DNA of 64,000 bases from Hymenoscyphus infarciens. Lineage: Eukaryota > Ascomycota > Leotiomycetes > Helotiales > Helotiaceae. A program made the translations under genes and the position numbers. The DNA lies in NCBI GenBank assembly GCA_001414345.1, contig LLCB01000033.1, forward strand, positions 186,001-250,000. The letters are read 5' to 3'. Below the pieces are notes generated by a model. It searched no databases and was not told the origin of the DNA. It saw nothing but the letters and a program-made list of their open reading frames with translations. Shown in pieces: positions 34,301 through 47,228 of this stretch (the stretch's first letter is position 1; each line of letters starts with the position of its first letter).

Positions 34301-37072
34301 CTAGTCTCTTCTATAAACTAACCTTACTTTATATAAGGTTAAGAAATTAATTCTTAATAAAGCTTTAACTATACTAGAAGAGGACGAGCTTATAATAGAG
34401 GTTTTTAAAGTAGCCTAGCTATAAATATTAAGCCTTATCCTCTCTTTATTTAAAGGCTATATTAAGATAGGCTTTTACCTAAAGATCTTCTATACTACTA
34501 TTATTACTATTATTCTAAAGCCTAATAAGAAAGATAAATCTTCCTCTTAAGTATACTAGCTAATTATACTACTCTCGGTTCTTAGAAAAGGGCTTAAAAA
34601 GCTTCTTACTAAGTAAGTCTCTTAGATAGCTATTAAATATACTATTCTAGAATAGAACTAGTTTAGCGCTCTTCTACTAAGAGCTACTATAGACCTTACT
34701 ACCTATCTTACCTTTAATATTAAGTTAGCTCTTATAGATAAATAGGAAGCCTCTCTCCTTATACTTAATATTAAGAGAGCCTTTAATATAGTACTCTCTA
34801 GCTACTTAATTAAAAGACTTAGAGAATAAGAATAGCTATACTATCTTATAGAATAGGTCTCCTCCTTCTTAACTAATAGATCTATAAAAGTAAAGCTTAA
34901 TAGAGAGATAAGAGATACTACCTCGCTTAAATATAGCCTCTCTTAAGGCTCGCTTATCTTATTAATCCTTTTTATACTATATATCTAACCTCTATTTAGG
35001 CTAAGAGTTAGCTCGCTTCTAGTAATATAGAGATTCGGCTATACTAACGACATTAGACTACTTACCTCTAAACCCTTAAAGATAGAGAATATTACACTAC
35101 TCGTAGAATAAGTAACTAGTATACTTAAGTAGAGTATAGATAAGAGTATTACCTTTAATACTAAAAAGTTAGAACTTATCTACTTCTCTTATAAAAGAAA
35201 GCAAAAAGAAAGAGGGATTTAACCTCCTCTTTCTATTATAGTTAAAGGAAAGATAATAGAGCTTATAGAAGAGCTTTAATAGCTTAGTATCTTCTTTAAC
35301 CCTTACCTTACTTTTTATAGTTATATTAAAAGAATAGCTAGTAAAGCTACCTTTATAGCTAATACTCTTAAAAGTATAATAAATATAGTAAGAGGATTCT
35401 CTCTATACCTCTTAAAATAAGCTACTATAGCTTATATCCTTTTAATTACTTACTTTAGATATAAGACCTAGTACTTAGACTAGATAAGGAAAACAGGTAA
35501 TATAAGCTTTATAAATAACTAGATTAGCTATTACCTAATACTCCTAGATAGAGTAGTTATAAAGTATACTAGAATTATCCTTCTAGTCTATAAAACCACC
35601 TCTATCTTAGCACTTCTTATAGAATCTAGCTTATTAGCTACTAAGATTACTCTTATTACTAAAGATAAAGCCTTTAAAGCTAGAACCCGACGTCTTAACT
35701 TAGCTTACTTACTTAAGTAATATCTAAATAACTCTTATTTAAAAGCTAAGCTTATTTACTAGTCTTCTTAACCTCTCCTTCTCTTAGAAGAAATCGATCT
35801 AATTTAAAACCCTTTATAAAATAGAGGTTTTAACTAATAAACCTGTCTCTTTAAAATAGTAGGCCTAAGCTCTAATAGTAATAAAGAATCCTATAAAGCT
35901 AAATTCCTTAAATTCCTTACCTTAGTCCCTTTTATAGACTTAGTTATATTTACTAATAGCTCTTACTTAAATAATAAAAGTACTAGTAAAGGTATATGCC
36001 TTATAAGAGAAGAGGTTATATTAAATATAAAGCTCTTCCTTTTTAGTAAAACCTTAGAAATTTATAATACAGAGGTAAAAGCTGCTCTACTTAGTCTTAA
36101 ACTAGCTCTTAGATCCTCTTTTTAGTTCTTAGCTATAAAATACTAGATTTACCTTAATAACCTTAAAGCTATACTCTAACTAATCTACTAGTCTTATAAC
36201 ACGTTATAGAGAACCTTTAATAAGGTCTTTAACTTTACCTAGCTATACTCTAAGAAAATTTAAATAAGATAGTACCTTAGTTATATAGGAATCTATAGTA
36301 ATATAATAGCCGACTAAGCTATAAGAAAAGCAGCTCGCTTAACTCCTCCTCCTAGCTCCTACTCTCTACTCTATACTACTATACTTAATTATAAGGCTAA
36401 GAAGATAGGAATTAAGCTTATAAATTAACTCTAATAGACTACGCTCCTAGACACCTATAAGAGGCTAGGTCTTACTTCCTAGTCCTTAAAGCCTAGAACT
36501 CTTAAGCTACTAAGAGAGGTCCTAGCTTAGCTAATTATAGCTTATACTAACTATAGAGACTTTATAGTATACTACCTTTGCTTCTTCTACTTCGATATAC
36601 TTCTAAAGTTAAAGAACTATAAATATAAGAAGGTAAAGATATAATTCTACCTACTCTTTTATAAGCTTATAAATAAGAAGGACCTAAGGCTATTAGCCGA
36701 GGCTAAGAGAAAGCCTTAACTCCTCTTTAGACCTAGGTTTAAGGAACTCTTTTATAAGGTCTATATTAAGACTAAGTTCTTTATAAAGATCTATCTCTTA
36801 AGATAGTTTAATTACTTTATCTCTCTCTCTTCTCTTATACTTTTATATATCTCCTTTATCTTCTTCTAACTTATTAAACTATTTAAGAATAAGAGCTATT
36901 CTAAAAGTAGAGCTTCTCTTTAAACTATCTTTTATAAATTAGCTTACTCGTTTACGCTCTCTATAGCCTAGAGCACCCCTCTAGCGTCATTTACTCTCTT
37001 TTAAGACTTTTTAAGACCTAGACCACGCGATCTAGACTCCGCCTAACGTTAAATAGTAATAAATAAATAAAA
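31365..37072 (+). mobile_element. Tad-like LINE retrotransposon, RIP-decayed, nested in Gypsy element 1
   Basis: Flanked by the 14-base direct repeat ATAAGAGAAACCTT (31,351-31,364 and 37,073-37,086), with an A-rich tail just before the right copy. The inverted Gypsy copy at 45,442-45,455 shows the uninterrupted site. Translating through stops on the plus strand gives: CCHC-knuckle remains of ORF1 near 32,560; an APE-type endonuclease near 33,350-33,490 (LNVYNTLLGAK, then ARDLNL for GDFNL); reverse transcriptase at about 34,560-35,060 (PLLSVLRKGLKKL, ASLLILNIKRAFN for xLDVKGAFD, GSLILLILFILYI for GSPxSPILF, and YTNDI for YADDI); and RNase H near 35,930-36,120 (FTNSS, EVKAALLSLKLAL). This order and these motifs fit the Tad1 group of ascomycetes. 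Confidence 0.82.
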
Positions 37073-40000
37073 ATAAGAGAAACCTTTTTAGAGTTTAGAG
37101 TATACTTTTTAAGTATAACTATACTTAAAGAGATATTAGAGTTAAAAATATTCTACTAATTATAGAATAAAATTATACTTTAGCTTTAAAATAGCTTTAT
37201 ATTAGTTAAAAGAAGTTAGAATTATAATTTTATTAAAATAGTAGTAGATCTTTTAACTCTAGATAAAGAGAAGTACTAAAATATAAAGCTATCTATAACT
37301 AATACTATAACTAAACTAGTTAATATAACTTTATTATTTAAAAAAATAAATACTTTTTAACTCTTATCTAGCTTTATACTAAAACCCTCTTTACTTATAT
37401 ATAGACTCTATTCTACTTCTTAAAAGATTTTATAAATTATTAAACTTTCTTTTACTAGTAAAAAATTAAAGACTATATTAATAGACTAAGTCTTTACTAA
37501 TATAAAGTAGTACTATTATAATAAGCTTAGATATTTTAAACCTAATTACTCTAATCTACTTAGTATTAATAAGATAGATAATTAACTTAAAGAAGAATAA
37601 CTATCTAAAGAGTACTTTAACTTTAACTTAAGTTAGAAAGAAAATAAAAAGACTTAGTTATAAATTCATTTCTAAGCTTATATAAATATAACCTAACTAG
37701 ACTTAATCTTTTTAAGCTTATAAGAGGAAAATAGTTTCTTATAATTACTACTTTTAATATATAGAGATATAGTATTAAATTATAAGCTTTAGTAGATATA
37801 GAAGCTAATAGATATTTATTCTTAACTTAATCTTTAGTCTTATAATTATTTAAAATAATATATTTAAAGATTTAGAAATTACTATATTTAGTATTTATTT
37901 ATAAATATAATAATAATATTAAAAGCTAGACAACTTAGTTTATATAATTATATTTAAATAAAAATAAAGGTTATATTCTTAACTATATCTTTATTATTCT
38001 AGATATTAGATAATAAGACCTAATTATTAGTAATAAGTAGTTAAACTATTTTATAGTTTTTTTTAACATTTTAAAGAATTAGATTACTTAGCTAGCTAAT
38101 TACTCTTTAATCTTCTACTTTAGTAAAAAGATTTTACTTCTACTTTTTAACTAGAACTAGAAATCTATTTTAAATTACTAATTAAATATAAATTAAAAGG
38201 AATATATAATCTATTAATAAGAAAGATATAAAAAGAGTAGACTTATTAATATAGCTAAGTTATTATTTTTCTTTATAATATCTCTTAAAATTTTAATCTC
38301 TAACTCTAGTCTAAAGCCTCTTTAACCTACTAGTATAGTCTTAAAAAGCTAGACTTCTTACTCTTTTATTAGCGAAATAAGTATAAATACTATATATTTT
38401 AATATAAAATAACCTAACTTAGAATTCTATATAACTAGTATCTATAAGCTAGATTAGATTATTAATAAAAGATTAGCCTCTCTTTAAGATAACGATAATA
38501 TAAGAGCTCTAATATAAGCCTAACTTTTAAAATATTATTCTTTTTATAAAGATATATTCTTAAAAGTAGCTTCTAATAAGCTCTCTTCTTACTATAAATA
38601 TAACTATAAGATTACTTAGAATAAACCACTTCTTAACTCCTTTTTACCTCTATATTAATAGTTAACTATAAAGCTTAAAGCTATAAAGAAGTATCTTATA
38701 AAGAACCTAGATAAAGAGTTTATTATTAATAGTAATAGCTCTTTTGTCTTTCTAGCACTCTTTATTAAAAAGGCTAATAGTAATAAGTTATAGTTCTATA
38801 TCGATTATAGAAAGCTTAATACTCTAATCTAAAATAATCTTTACTTAATCTCTTAAATTAATAAGCTTCTTTTAAGAATAAGAATAGCTAAAATCTTTAC
38901 TAAGTTAGATATAAGATAAGCTTTCTATTATATTTAGATAGACTCTACCTTAGAAGAGATAACTATATTTAAAACTAGGCATAGTATATATAAATATAAA
39001 GTCCTTCTTTTTAGACTCTATAATAACTCTACTACCTATTAACGTTATATAAATAATATCTTAATTAATTATCTAAACAACTTCTATATCACCTACTAAG
39101 ATAATATTTTAATTTATTTAGATACTATTAAAGAATATAAGGAATAAGTTAAGAAGGTTCTAAGTCGGCTCTAAGAAGTAGGACTCTAAGTAGATATTAA
39201 GAAAAGCGAATTTAGTATTACTTAAGTTAAATACTTAAGATTTATCTTAATTATAAAAGAACTTAAAGTTAATCTTAAAAAGGTAGAACCTCTATAGAAC
39301 TAGGTCTAACCTACTACTATAACAGATGTAAAATCTTATCTAAGGTTTATAGAATTTTATAAATAATTTATTAAAAGTTATACTAAAATTACTAAACTCT
39401 TAACTATAATAATACGCCTTTTAAAGCCTTTTCTATAAACGTCTAAGTATAATAAAGCTTTTAAAATACTAAAAACTAAGCTACTTACTATATAAATCTT
39501 ATACTACTTCGATCTTAATTATAATATAAAAGTAGAAATAGACTTCTTAGAAGAAGTAATAGTAGATGTTTTCTTATAATAATATAATAACCTTTAGTAC
39601 TTTATTAGGTTCTACTTATACGTCTTAGTTAGCTATGAATCGAACTAGGAGATCTATAATAAAGAACTATCTACTATTATAAAAGCTTTTAAGAAATAGC
39701 GCTCTAAACTTATATTATATTAAAAGTGTATTAACATATATTTAGACTATAGATTATTAGAATACTTTTTAATAACTAAGCTACTTACTACTAAGTAAGT
39801 CTAATAAATATAGTTTTTATTAGACTTTAACTTTTAGATCTGATTTATATCTAAGAAGAGTAATTAAAAAGTAGATATATTAACCTAATATAAATAAGAC
39901 CTAAAAACCTATGATTAAGCTAAATTAGAAAGCTACTTCTTAGAACTTAATTAGTTAAACCTCTAAATTAACGTTAAACCTACTTAGATCTTTTTATAAG

Positions 40001-41689
40001 AATAGTTTATATTACTTAATATAATAGATATTATTCTAAAGTTAAGTTTAAATATAATTTAAAAGTTAAAAGAAGATAACCTATACTCTTTTTAGAAAGA
40101 ATATTATAAACTTCTAGATAAATACTCTATTTTACTAGATAATTTACTCTTTTTTAAGAATTAACTTTATATTTAAAGAAATACTAAACTCTATATAAAG
40201 CTAATCTAAGAAGTCTATAACTAAGTATCTAGTACTTACTTAAGTATAAAAAAGATATACTAGTTATTAGTATAATACTACTACTAGGTTAGACTAGGTT
40301 TAGACTATAAGAGGTATATAGTGAATTACTAAGTCTATAAATACTCTTATTCTTAATAGACTAAGTAGTAAGACTTTCTTTACCCCTTTCTAGTATCTAA
40401 CTATCTTATATAATATTTATATATAGATTTTAAATTATTCTTAAAAGATAAACATAGATTTAATATTATACTAGTATTTATTAACTAACTTAAGAAGGAT
40501 TTAGTATTAATACCTTACTACTTAACTATAGACGCTAAAGACCTAGCTAAACTCTTTATTTAATAGATTTACTACTTTAGTTACTACTCTAAATTAATTA
40601 TATCTAATTAAAGACTTTAATTTATATTATTATTTTAGACTAAATTTTATTAAATAATTAATATTAAGCTTAAGCTTAGTACTACTTACTATAAATAAAC
40701 AAATAAATAGATAAAGATAATAAAGTAATATATTAATTAAAGACTAAAGCTCTTTATAAACTACTACTAAGATAACTAAAGTAAATTAATCTCTCTAATA
40801 AATAGAGTATAAATAATACTTCTATACTTATTTATTAATATAACCTCTTATTAGCTTAAGTTTAGACTTAACCTAAGAACTTTATAAGACTAGAATACGC
40901 TAAAGACGTCTATTTCTTAAGAAAGTCTTAACTATAATAAGATAGTAAAAATAGCTTAATATATATACTCTACTTAGAAGATAGCTAAAGATAATATAAG
41001 TAAAGCCTAGAAAAAAATAGAAGATAGTATAAATTAATACTAAAGAGCTATTAACTAAGATATTAGAGATAAAGTCTACTTATCTACTAAGAATCTTAAG
41101 ATAAATTATTCTAGCTAAAAGCTTATTAAATAATAGATAAGACCTTTTAAAATACTAGATTATATAAGATACTCTTATAAGCTAAAACTTCTAAAAGGAT
41201 TATTAATTTATAATGTTTTTACTCTTAATATACTTTTAAAGAATCTAAATACTCTCTTACTAAGATAAGAGGCTCTAGAGCCTCTACTAGATATTATTTA
41301 AGATATATAAGAATAAGAGGTTTAAGAAATACTTAGTAGTAGACTTTTTAAAAGATAGCTATAATACTAGATAAAATAGGTTAGATATAATTTAGATTCT
41401 ACTTAGTATTCTATAAATAATTTTTAAAGTTTACTATATTATCTAAGAGACTTTTATACTAAATATCTAGAATAGCTAAAACTACTCTAACTTCTCTCTA
41501 AATAGATTAATATATAAGAATTAAATAAGAATTAAGTAAAAGAGTTAATTTATAAAACTCTATTAATATCTTCTAATTCTAGTTACTCTTAATAAAGAAC
41601 TTATAATAAAAACCTAAGATAAAACACTAACTAGTAGAAATGTTTAAAATTAATAAAGTAAAGAACTAAGACTAAGTTACTACTAAAAT

Positions 41690-42500
41690 AAGGCCTATTA
41701 ACTCTCTCTAAGCTATAGCCTCTCCTTTCTCTAACTTATTATTCTCCTCTTAAGCGTAAGAAGTCTAAATTAGCTCTTCCTCTACCTTCTTCTTATAAGT
41801 ACGCTTCTTATCTTAATAACCTTCTATAACTAGCTTAGAAAAGGACATCTATAAACTCTTTAAATAGGCCTTAAAGAGGACCTAAACCCAGGTTTAGACA
41901 GAGGTTCTACTCTCTATAACATAGCATAAGAACTATTAAATATTAGTAACTGAAACCGCTCTAATAAGTAAGAAGTACTTATAATAACCTTAGTACGAAG
42001 TACTTAAGTCTCTTCTAAGAGAGCGAACTATATCTCTAAACTATTCTTTAGTACCTTTATACTAGTAATAACTAATACCTTATCTAAAAGCCTTCTTAAT
42101 CTCCCTCTTCTCCTCTTTAAGCTTAAGCTTATTAAACTCCTTCTCTATAAACTATAGCAACTATCTAAGTTAGAACAGATTTAGTATATATTTAGGATTA
42201 AACTTACTAGAATATATATAGTATTCTACTCTATATAGTACTTATACTTCTTTAACTTAAGCTTCTTAAAAGCGTATATATAATCTCTATTCTAAGATTT
42301 TACTTAAAAGCACTAAATATAGTAGACTTAGTAAGTAGCTAGAAGCGTACTAAGAGGACATAGAAGAGGTATTTTACTATATTAGATTAGCTCTAAATTA
42401 GGTCTAATTAAGAAGAGAAAAACTTACTTTTATATATATATAGATAATATATATATTCTAGGAGATAAGTTAGTATATAAGAATATATCTAATTAGAAGG
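41690..42500 (-). pseudogene. Antisense coding relic between Gypsy pol and 3' LTR
   Basis: Read on the minus strand this stretch has less AT bias and keeps a protein-like frame of about 240 codons, with around ten stops mostly at TAG or TAA positions. Readable parts include KEFNKLKLKEEKREIKKAFR, FRDIVRSLRRDLSTS and KKKVEEELI. It runs against the direction of the Gypsy element that surrounds it. I do not recognise the family; it may be an extra antisense gene of the element or a captured host fragment. Confidence 0.4.
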
Positions 42501-42950
42501 TATTCTTATTATATATATATTATTTTAAATAAAAAGAAAAGAAGAAGAGAAGTTAGAATTAGAGAAAAGTCGCCTATTAATATACTACTTATAATAATAG
42601 CTATTACTTTATAATTATTATTTATTACTTAATAATTACTATTATAATATATAATAATAGTAAGAATATAATAACTCTATAGTAGTATACTACTTTCTAC
42701 TCAATAGCTAATAATTAGCCTCTCTTCTATTTATATCTATTATTATATAGTATATAATAGTAAATAAAGAATAATCATCTCTTAAAATAATAATACTATT
42801 AGCTACCGACTCTACTCTAACTACTAGACACTATAATAGTAGATAAGTTATATTCTTTATAATAACTACGTAAATAATACTCTAATTAACCTAATACTAT
42901 GTTAATTAATAACTAAAGACTTAAGACGAGTCTTTTTAAAGAAGAGAGAA

Positions 42951-43331
42951 TATAATAGTATACTATTCTAAATTATTAGTATTTATAAAACTACTAATAA
43001 TTTTATAACTACTAATACTCTTATAACTTATAAGATAGAAGGTATTAAAGGAAGTAAGGATTAGATATTATATATTTTGCTTTAAGGTCTTATATATTTA
43101 GCTTTAAAGCTCTTATTACTTTAGTAGCTATATTAAGAAGAACTTAGTTATTATTCTTATTAGAACTTAGTAGTCTCTAACCTCTTATATATAGATGTTT
43201 ATACTTAGTATAGAAGAAGAATAGTTTTTCCTTTTCTTCTATATTAGTACCTAGTATTTATATACGTTATTTAGTCTCAAACGTACTTCTATATATCTCT
43301 TCTTCTATAGTATATATTTCGTACTATTATA
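42951..43331 (+). repeat. 3' LTR of Gypsy element 1
   Basis: 381 bases from TATAATAGTA to GTACTATTATA, preceded by a polypurine tract. It matches the 5' LTR at 29,776-30,151. It abuts the truncated end of the inverted Gypsy copy 2. Confidence 0.75.
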
Positions 43332-46300
43332 ATATCTACTTAGAGTTCTACTTCTTAGAGCTAATTTAGAACCTTCTTAACCTATTTCTTATATTCTTTA
43401 ATAATATCTAAAGAAATTAAAATATTATCTAAGTAAGTAATATAGAAGTTATTTAAATAGTTAATTAAGATATTATTTATATAATATTAATAAATAGTAA
43501 GGCTGTTATAAAGTCTAAAAGAGAAGATCTTATATTTATATATACTATATCTAGTTCTAAATATAGTTATCTCTTTTAAAATAAGGTCTATTTAAATATA
43601 ATAAAAAACTTATCTTATATCTAACTTAGTAAAGATTTTAGCTATTCTTATTCTTAAAAAGAGCTTATTAACTTAAGAGATTAAGTAGAGATTATTTTAA
43701 GTTAGAGTATTTAGCTTCTTATAATTAATATAAAACTATAACTTATTACTATTAGCTTTTTTAATAAAGAGTACTAGAGAGGTAAAAGAGCTATTACTAT
43801 TAATAATAAACTCTTTATCTAAGTTCTTTATAAGATACTCTTTTATAGCTTTAAGCTCTATAGTTAACTCTTAATATAGAGGCGAAAAGGAGTTAAGAAG
43901 TAGTTTATTTAAAGTAATCTTATAGTTATATTTATAGTAAGAAGAGAGCTTATTAAAAGCTACTTTTAAGAATACGTCTTTATAAGAAGAGTAGTATTTT
44001 AGGAGTTAAGACTATATTAGAGCTCTAGTATTATCGTTGTTTTAAAGAGAGGCTAATCTTTTATTAATAATCTAATCTAGCTTATAGATACTAGTTATAT
44101 AGAATTCTAAGTTAGGTTATTTTATATTAAAATATATAGTATTTATACTTATTTCGCTAATAAAAGAGTAAGAAGTCTAGCTTTTTAAGACTATACTAGT
44201 AGGTTAAAGAGGTTTTAGACTAGAGTTAGAGGTTAAAATTTCTAGAGATATTATAGATAAAAGTAATAACTCGACTATATTAATAAGTCTACTCTTTTTA
44301 CGTCTTTCCTATTAATAGATTATATATTCTCTTTAATTTATATCTAACTAGTGATTTAAAATAGGTTTCTAGTTTTAGCTAGAAAGTAAAAGTAAAATCT
44401 TCTTATTAAAGTAGAGAGTTAGAGAGTAATTAGCTAGCTAAGTAATCTAGTTCTTTAAGAGATTAAGAAGAACTTTAAAATAGTTTAACTACTTATTACT
44501 AATAATTAGGTCTTATTATCTAAGGTCTAGGATAATAAAGAGGTAGTAAAGAATATAATATTTATTAATATTTAGATATAGTTATAAAAACTAAGTTACT
44601 TAGCTTTTAGTACTATTATTATATTTATAAATAGATACTAAATATAGTAATTTCTAAAGCTTTAAACCTATTACTTTAGATAATTATAAAGCTAGAGATT
44701 AATTTAGAAATAAGTACTTATTAGCTCTTTTATCTACTAAAGCTTATATTTAATACTATATTCTTATATACTAAGAGTAGTATTTATAAGAAACTATTTT
44801 CTTCTTATAAGCTTAGAAAAGTTAAGTCTAGTTAAGTTATATTTATATAGACTTAAGAAGGAATTTATATCTAAGCCTCTTTAATTTCCTTCTTACTTAG
44901 ATTAAAGTTAGAGTACTTTTTAGATAGTTATTCTTCTTTATATTAATTATTTATCTTATTAATACTAGGTAAATTAGAGTAATTAGGTTTAAAATGTTTA
45001 GACTTACTATAATAATAATACTTTATACTAGTAAAGACTTAGTCTATTAGTATAGTCTTTACTTTTTTATTAGTAGAAGTAGGTTTAGAAGTTTATAAAA
45101 TCTTCTAAGAGATAGAATAGAGTCTATATAAGAGTAGAGAGAGTTTTAATATAGAGCTAAGTAAGGATTAAAAAGTAGTTATCTTTTTAAATAATAAGAT
45201 TATATTAATTAGTTTAGCTATAGTATTAGTTATAGATAGCTCTATATTTTAATACTTCTCCTTATCTAAGACTAAAAGATCTACTACTATTTTATTAAAA
45301 TTATAATTCTAATATCTCTTAACTAATATAGAGCTATCTTAGAGCTAGAGCGTAATCTTATCTTATATCTAATAGAATCTTTCTAACTCTAATATCTCTT
45401 TAAGTATAGCTATACTTAAGAAGTATATTCTAAACTTTAAAAAGGTTTCTTCTATATAACCTTTTCTATCTATTTATAAGACTTAAAATTTATTCTAAGT
45501 ATTCTCTTTCTTATAACTAGTTAAGAAGTAGATATTAAGAAGCTCTATTATATCTTATTAATCTTTAAAAGCTATATTACCTATATCTAACTTATATTAG
45601 AGCTCTAAGTAGTTCCTAGTAAGTTTTATAGTTATCTCTTAAATAAGAGCTTTATAAGTTTTAAGTATATAGTAATAGTTAGTATTTACTTAAAGTCTAT
45701 TATATATAGATATCTTCTATTATATATAAGTAGATAAAGTACTATTATCTAAAGGTTTAATTTTCTCTATAATTTTACTTTTAATAAGTTATTAAGCTTT
45801 TAGTTAGGTTTTAGCTTATAATTAAGAAGTAGATTATTATAATTATTATAAAGAAAGAATATTAGAGATAGAGTTACGTATCTAAAAATAGTCTAGTATA
45901 GTAGAAGAGTATAAAGGAGGAGTTTAATTTAGTTAATAAAGACTTAGACTCTAATCGTTATCTAGTAAATCTTTACTAATTTATTATACTAAGTCTACTA
46001 ATTAGACGATTTAGTTATCTTATTATAAGATCCTCTCTTCATTTTCTTAATCTTTAGCCTCTATAGCTTATATTATACTCTATATCTTATTTATATTTAA
46101 AAAGTCTTATTAGTCTCTCTAGCTTTTAAGAGCTATATCTTTACCTTTATTATTTTATAACTTTTTATTATTCTTAGATATATAAGTATAAGCTAAGAAC
46201 CTTTTAGTTAGTACTTAACTCTCTTCTCTAATAAGAGGCTCTATACTTAAAAGTGGAGCTTAGAAGAGATCTAGAATTACTCTTAATTCTAATATATTAA

Positions 46301-46998
46301 ATATTAATTAAAAAGAGGTAAAGAGGTTAATTTAAGAGCTTTCTAGATAACTATTATCTATTAACTATCTAAATCGTATATAGTAGTCTCTATACTAAGA
46401 GAGTTATTAGAATTCTTAGAAACACTTAGTATATTCTAATTCTTTAATATATAAGATACGTTTTTTACTAGCTATCTAAGAGATCTCTAGAATCCTAGCT
46501 ATTTAAGAATAACGTTATAATAATCTAAATCTAGGCTATATTGAATTTAAAATAAAAAGTAATAATAAGCTTAAAAGAGATATTATAAAAGCTATTACTA
46601 GTAAAGAAGAGTTTTTCCTTTTTATATAATAGTATAAAATATATACTACTATAGAAGAGGTATATAAGAGTATATTTAGTAGAATAATATATATAAATAA
46701 TAGGCTCTAATATAGAAGAAAAGGAAAAACTATCTCACTTCTATACTAAGTATAAATATCTATATATAAGAGATTAGAAACTACTAAGTCTAAATAATAA
46801 TAATAACTAAGCTCTTTCTAATATAGCTAATACTAAAATAATAAGAGCTTTAAAGCTAAATATATAATATCGAAATCTTAATCTCTTTAGTACTTTCTAT
46901 TATATAAGTATTAGGTTAATTATAAATCTTAGTCTTAAGATATTAGAGATATTAGTAGTTTTACAAATACCGGTAATTTAGAATAGCGTACTATTATA
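43332..46998 (-). mobile_element. Gypsy element 2, inverted and 3'-truncated copy of the same family
   Basis: The inverse complement of this segment follows element 1 from its 5' LTR (46,625-46,998), through gag and the CCHC area, to reverse transcriptase. It stops at the point equivalent to 39,196 in element 1. For example, plus-strand TTCTTTATAAGATACTC at about 43,820 is the inverse of the RT start at 38,690. It has no LINE insertion at 45,442-45,455, so it preserves the empty site. Stops are frequent. It is inactive and lacks RNase H, integrase and its 3' LTR. Confidence 0.75.
46625..46998 (-). repeat. LTR of Gypsy element 2, inverted
   Basis: 374 bases, TATAATAGTAT at the left and GTACTATTATA at the right. 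It is the inverse of the LTRs of element 1 and stands head to head with the LTR fragment that follows. Confidence 0.75.
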
Positions 46999-47000
46999 TC

Positions 47001-47228
47001 TAATACTTATATAATAGAAGATAATAAAGAGATTAAGGTTTAAATATTATATATTTAGCTTTAAAGCTCTTATATTTAGTATTAGCTATATTAGATAAGA
47101 CTTAGTTATTATTATTATTAGAACTTAGTAGTTTCTAACCTCTTATATATAGATGTTTATACTTAGTATAAAAGAGAGATAGTTTTTCCTTATCTCTTTA
47201 GTAGTAGTATATATTTAGTACTATTATA
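47001..47228 (+). repeat. 5'-truncated LTR fragment of the Gypsy family
   Basis: Matches element 1 LTR from about base 85 (TAATACTTATAT) to its end (GTACTATTATA), with an internal deletion of about 75 bases after the AGTTTTTCCTT marker. No internal element region follows, so it is a solo or recombined LTR. Confidence 0.65.

Larger units (their letters stand above)
29776..43331 (+). mobile_element. Ty3/Gypsy retrotransposon 1, RIP-decayed, split by a LINE
   Basis: Two same-strand LTRs enclose an internal part of about 7 kb after subtracting the LINE at 31,365-37,072. A gag-like part lies at 30,152-31,350, with a decayed CCHC knuckle near 37,505-37,545 (YYYNKLRYFK in place of CYxCGxxGHxxxxC). 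Reverse transcriptase is at about 38,650-39,230: FYIDYRKLNTL, KIFTKLDIR, YKYKVLLFRLYN and YxDNILIYLD, the last standing for YLDDILIY. RNase H is at about 39,490-39,700 (EIYNKELSTIIKAF). Integrase is at about 40,430-40,640 (DLAKLF then a decayed SDRGxQF). A purine tract (AAAGAAGAGAGAA, 42,938-42,950) sits directly before the 3' LTR. All frames carry many stops, so the element is dead. Confidence 0.8.
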
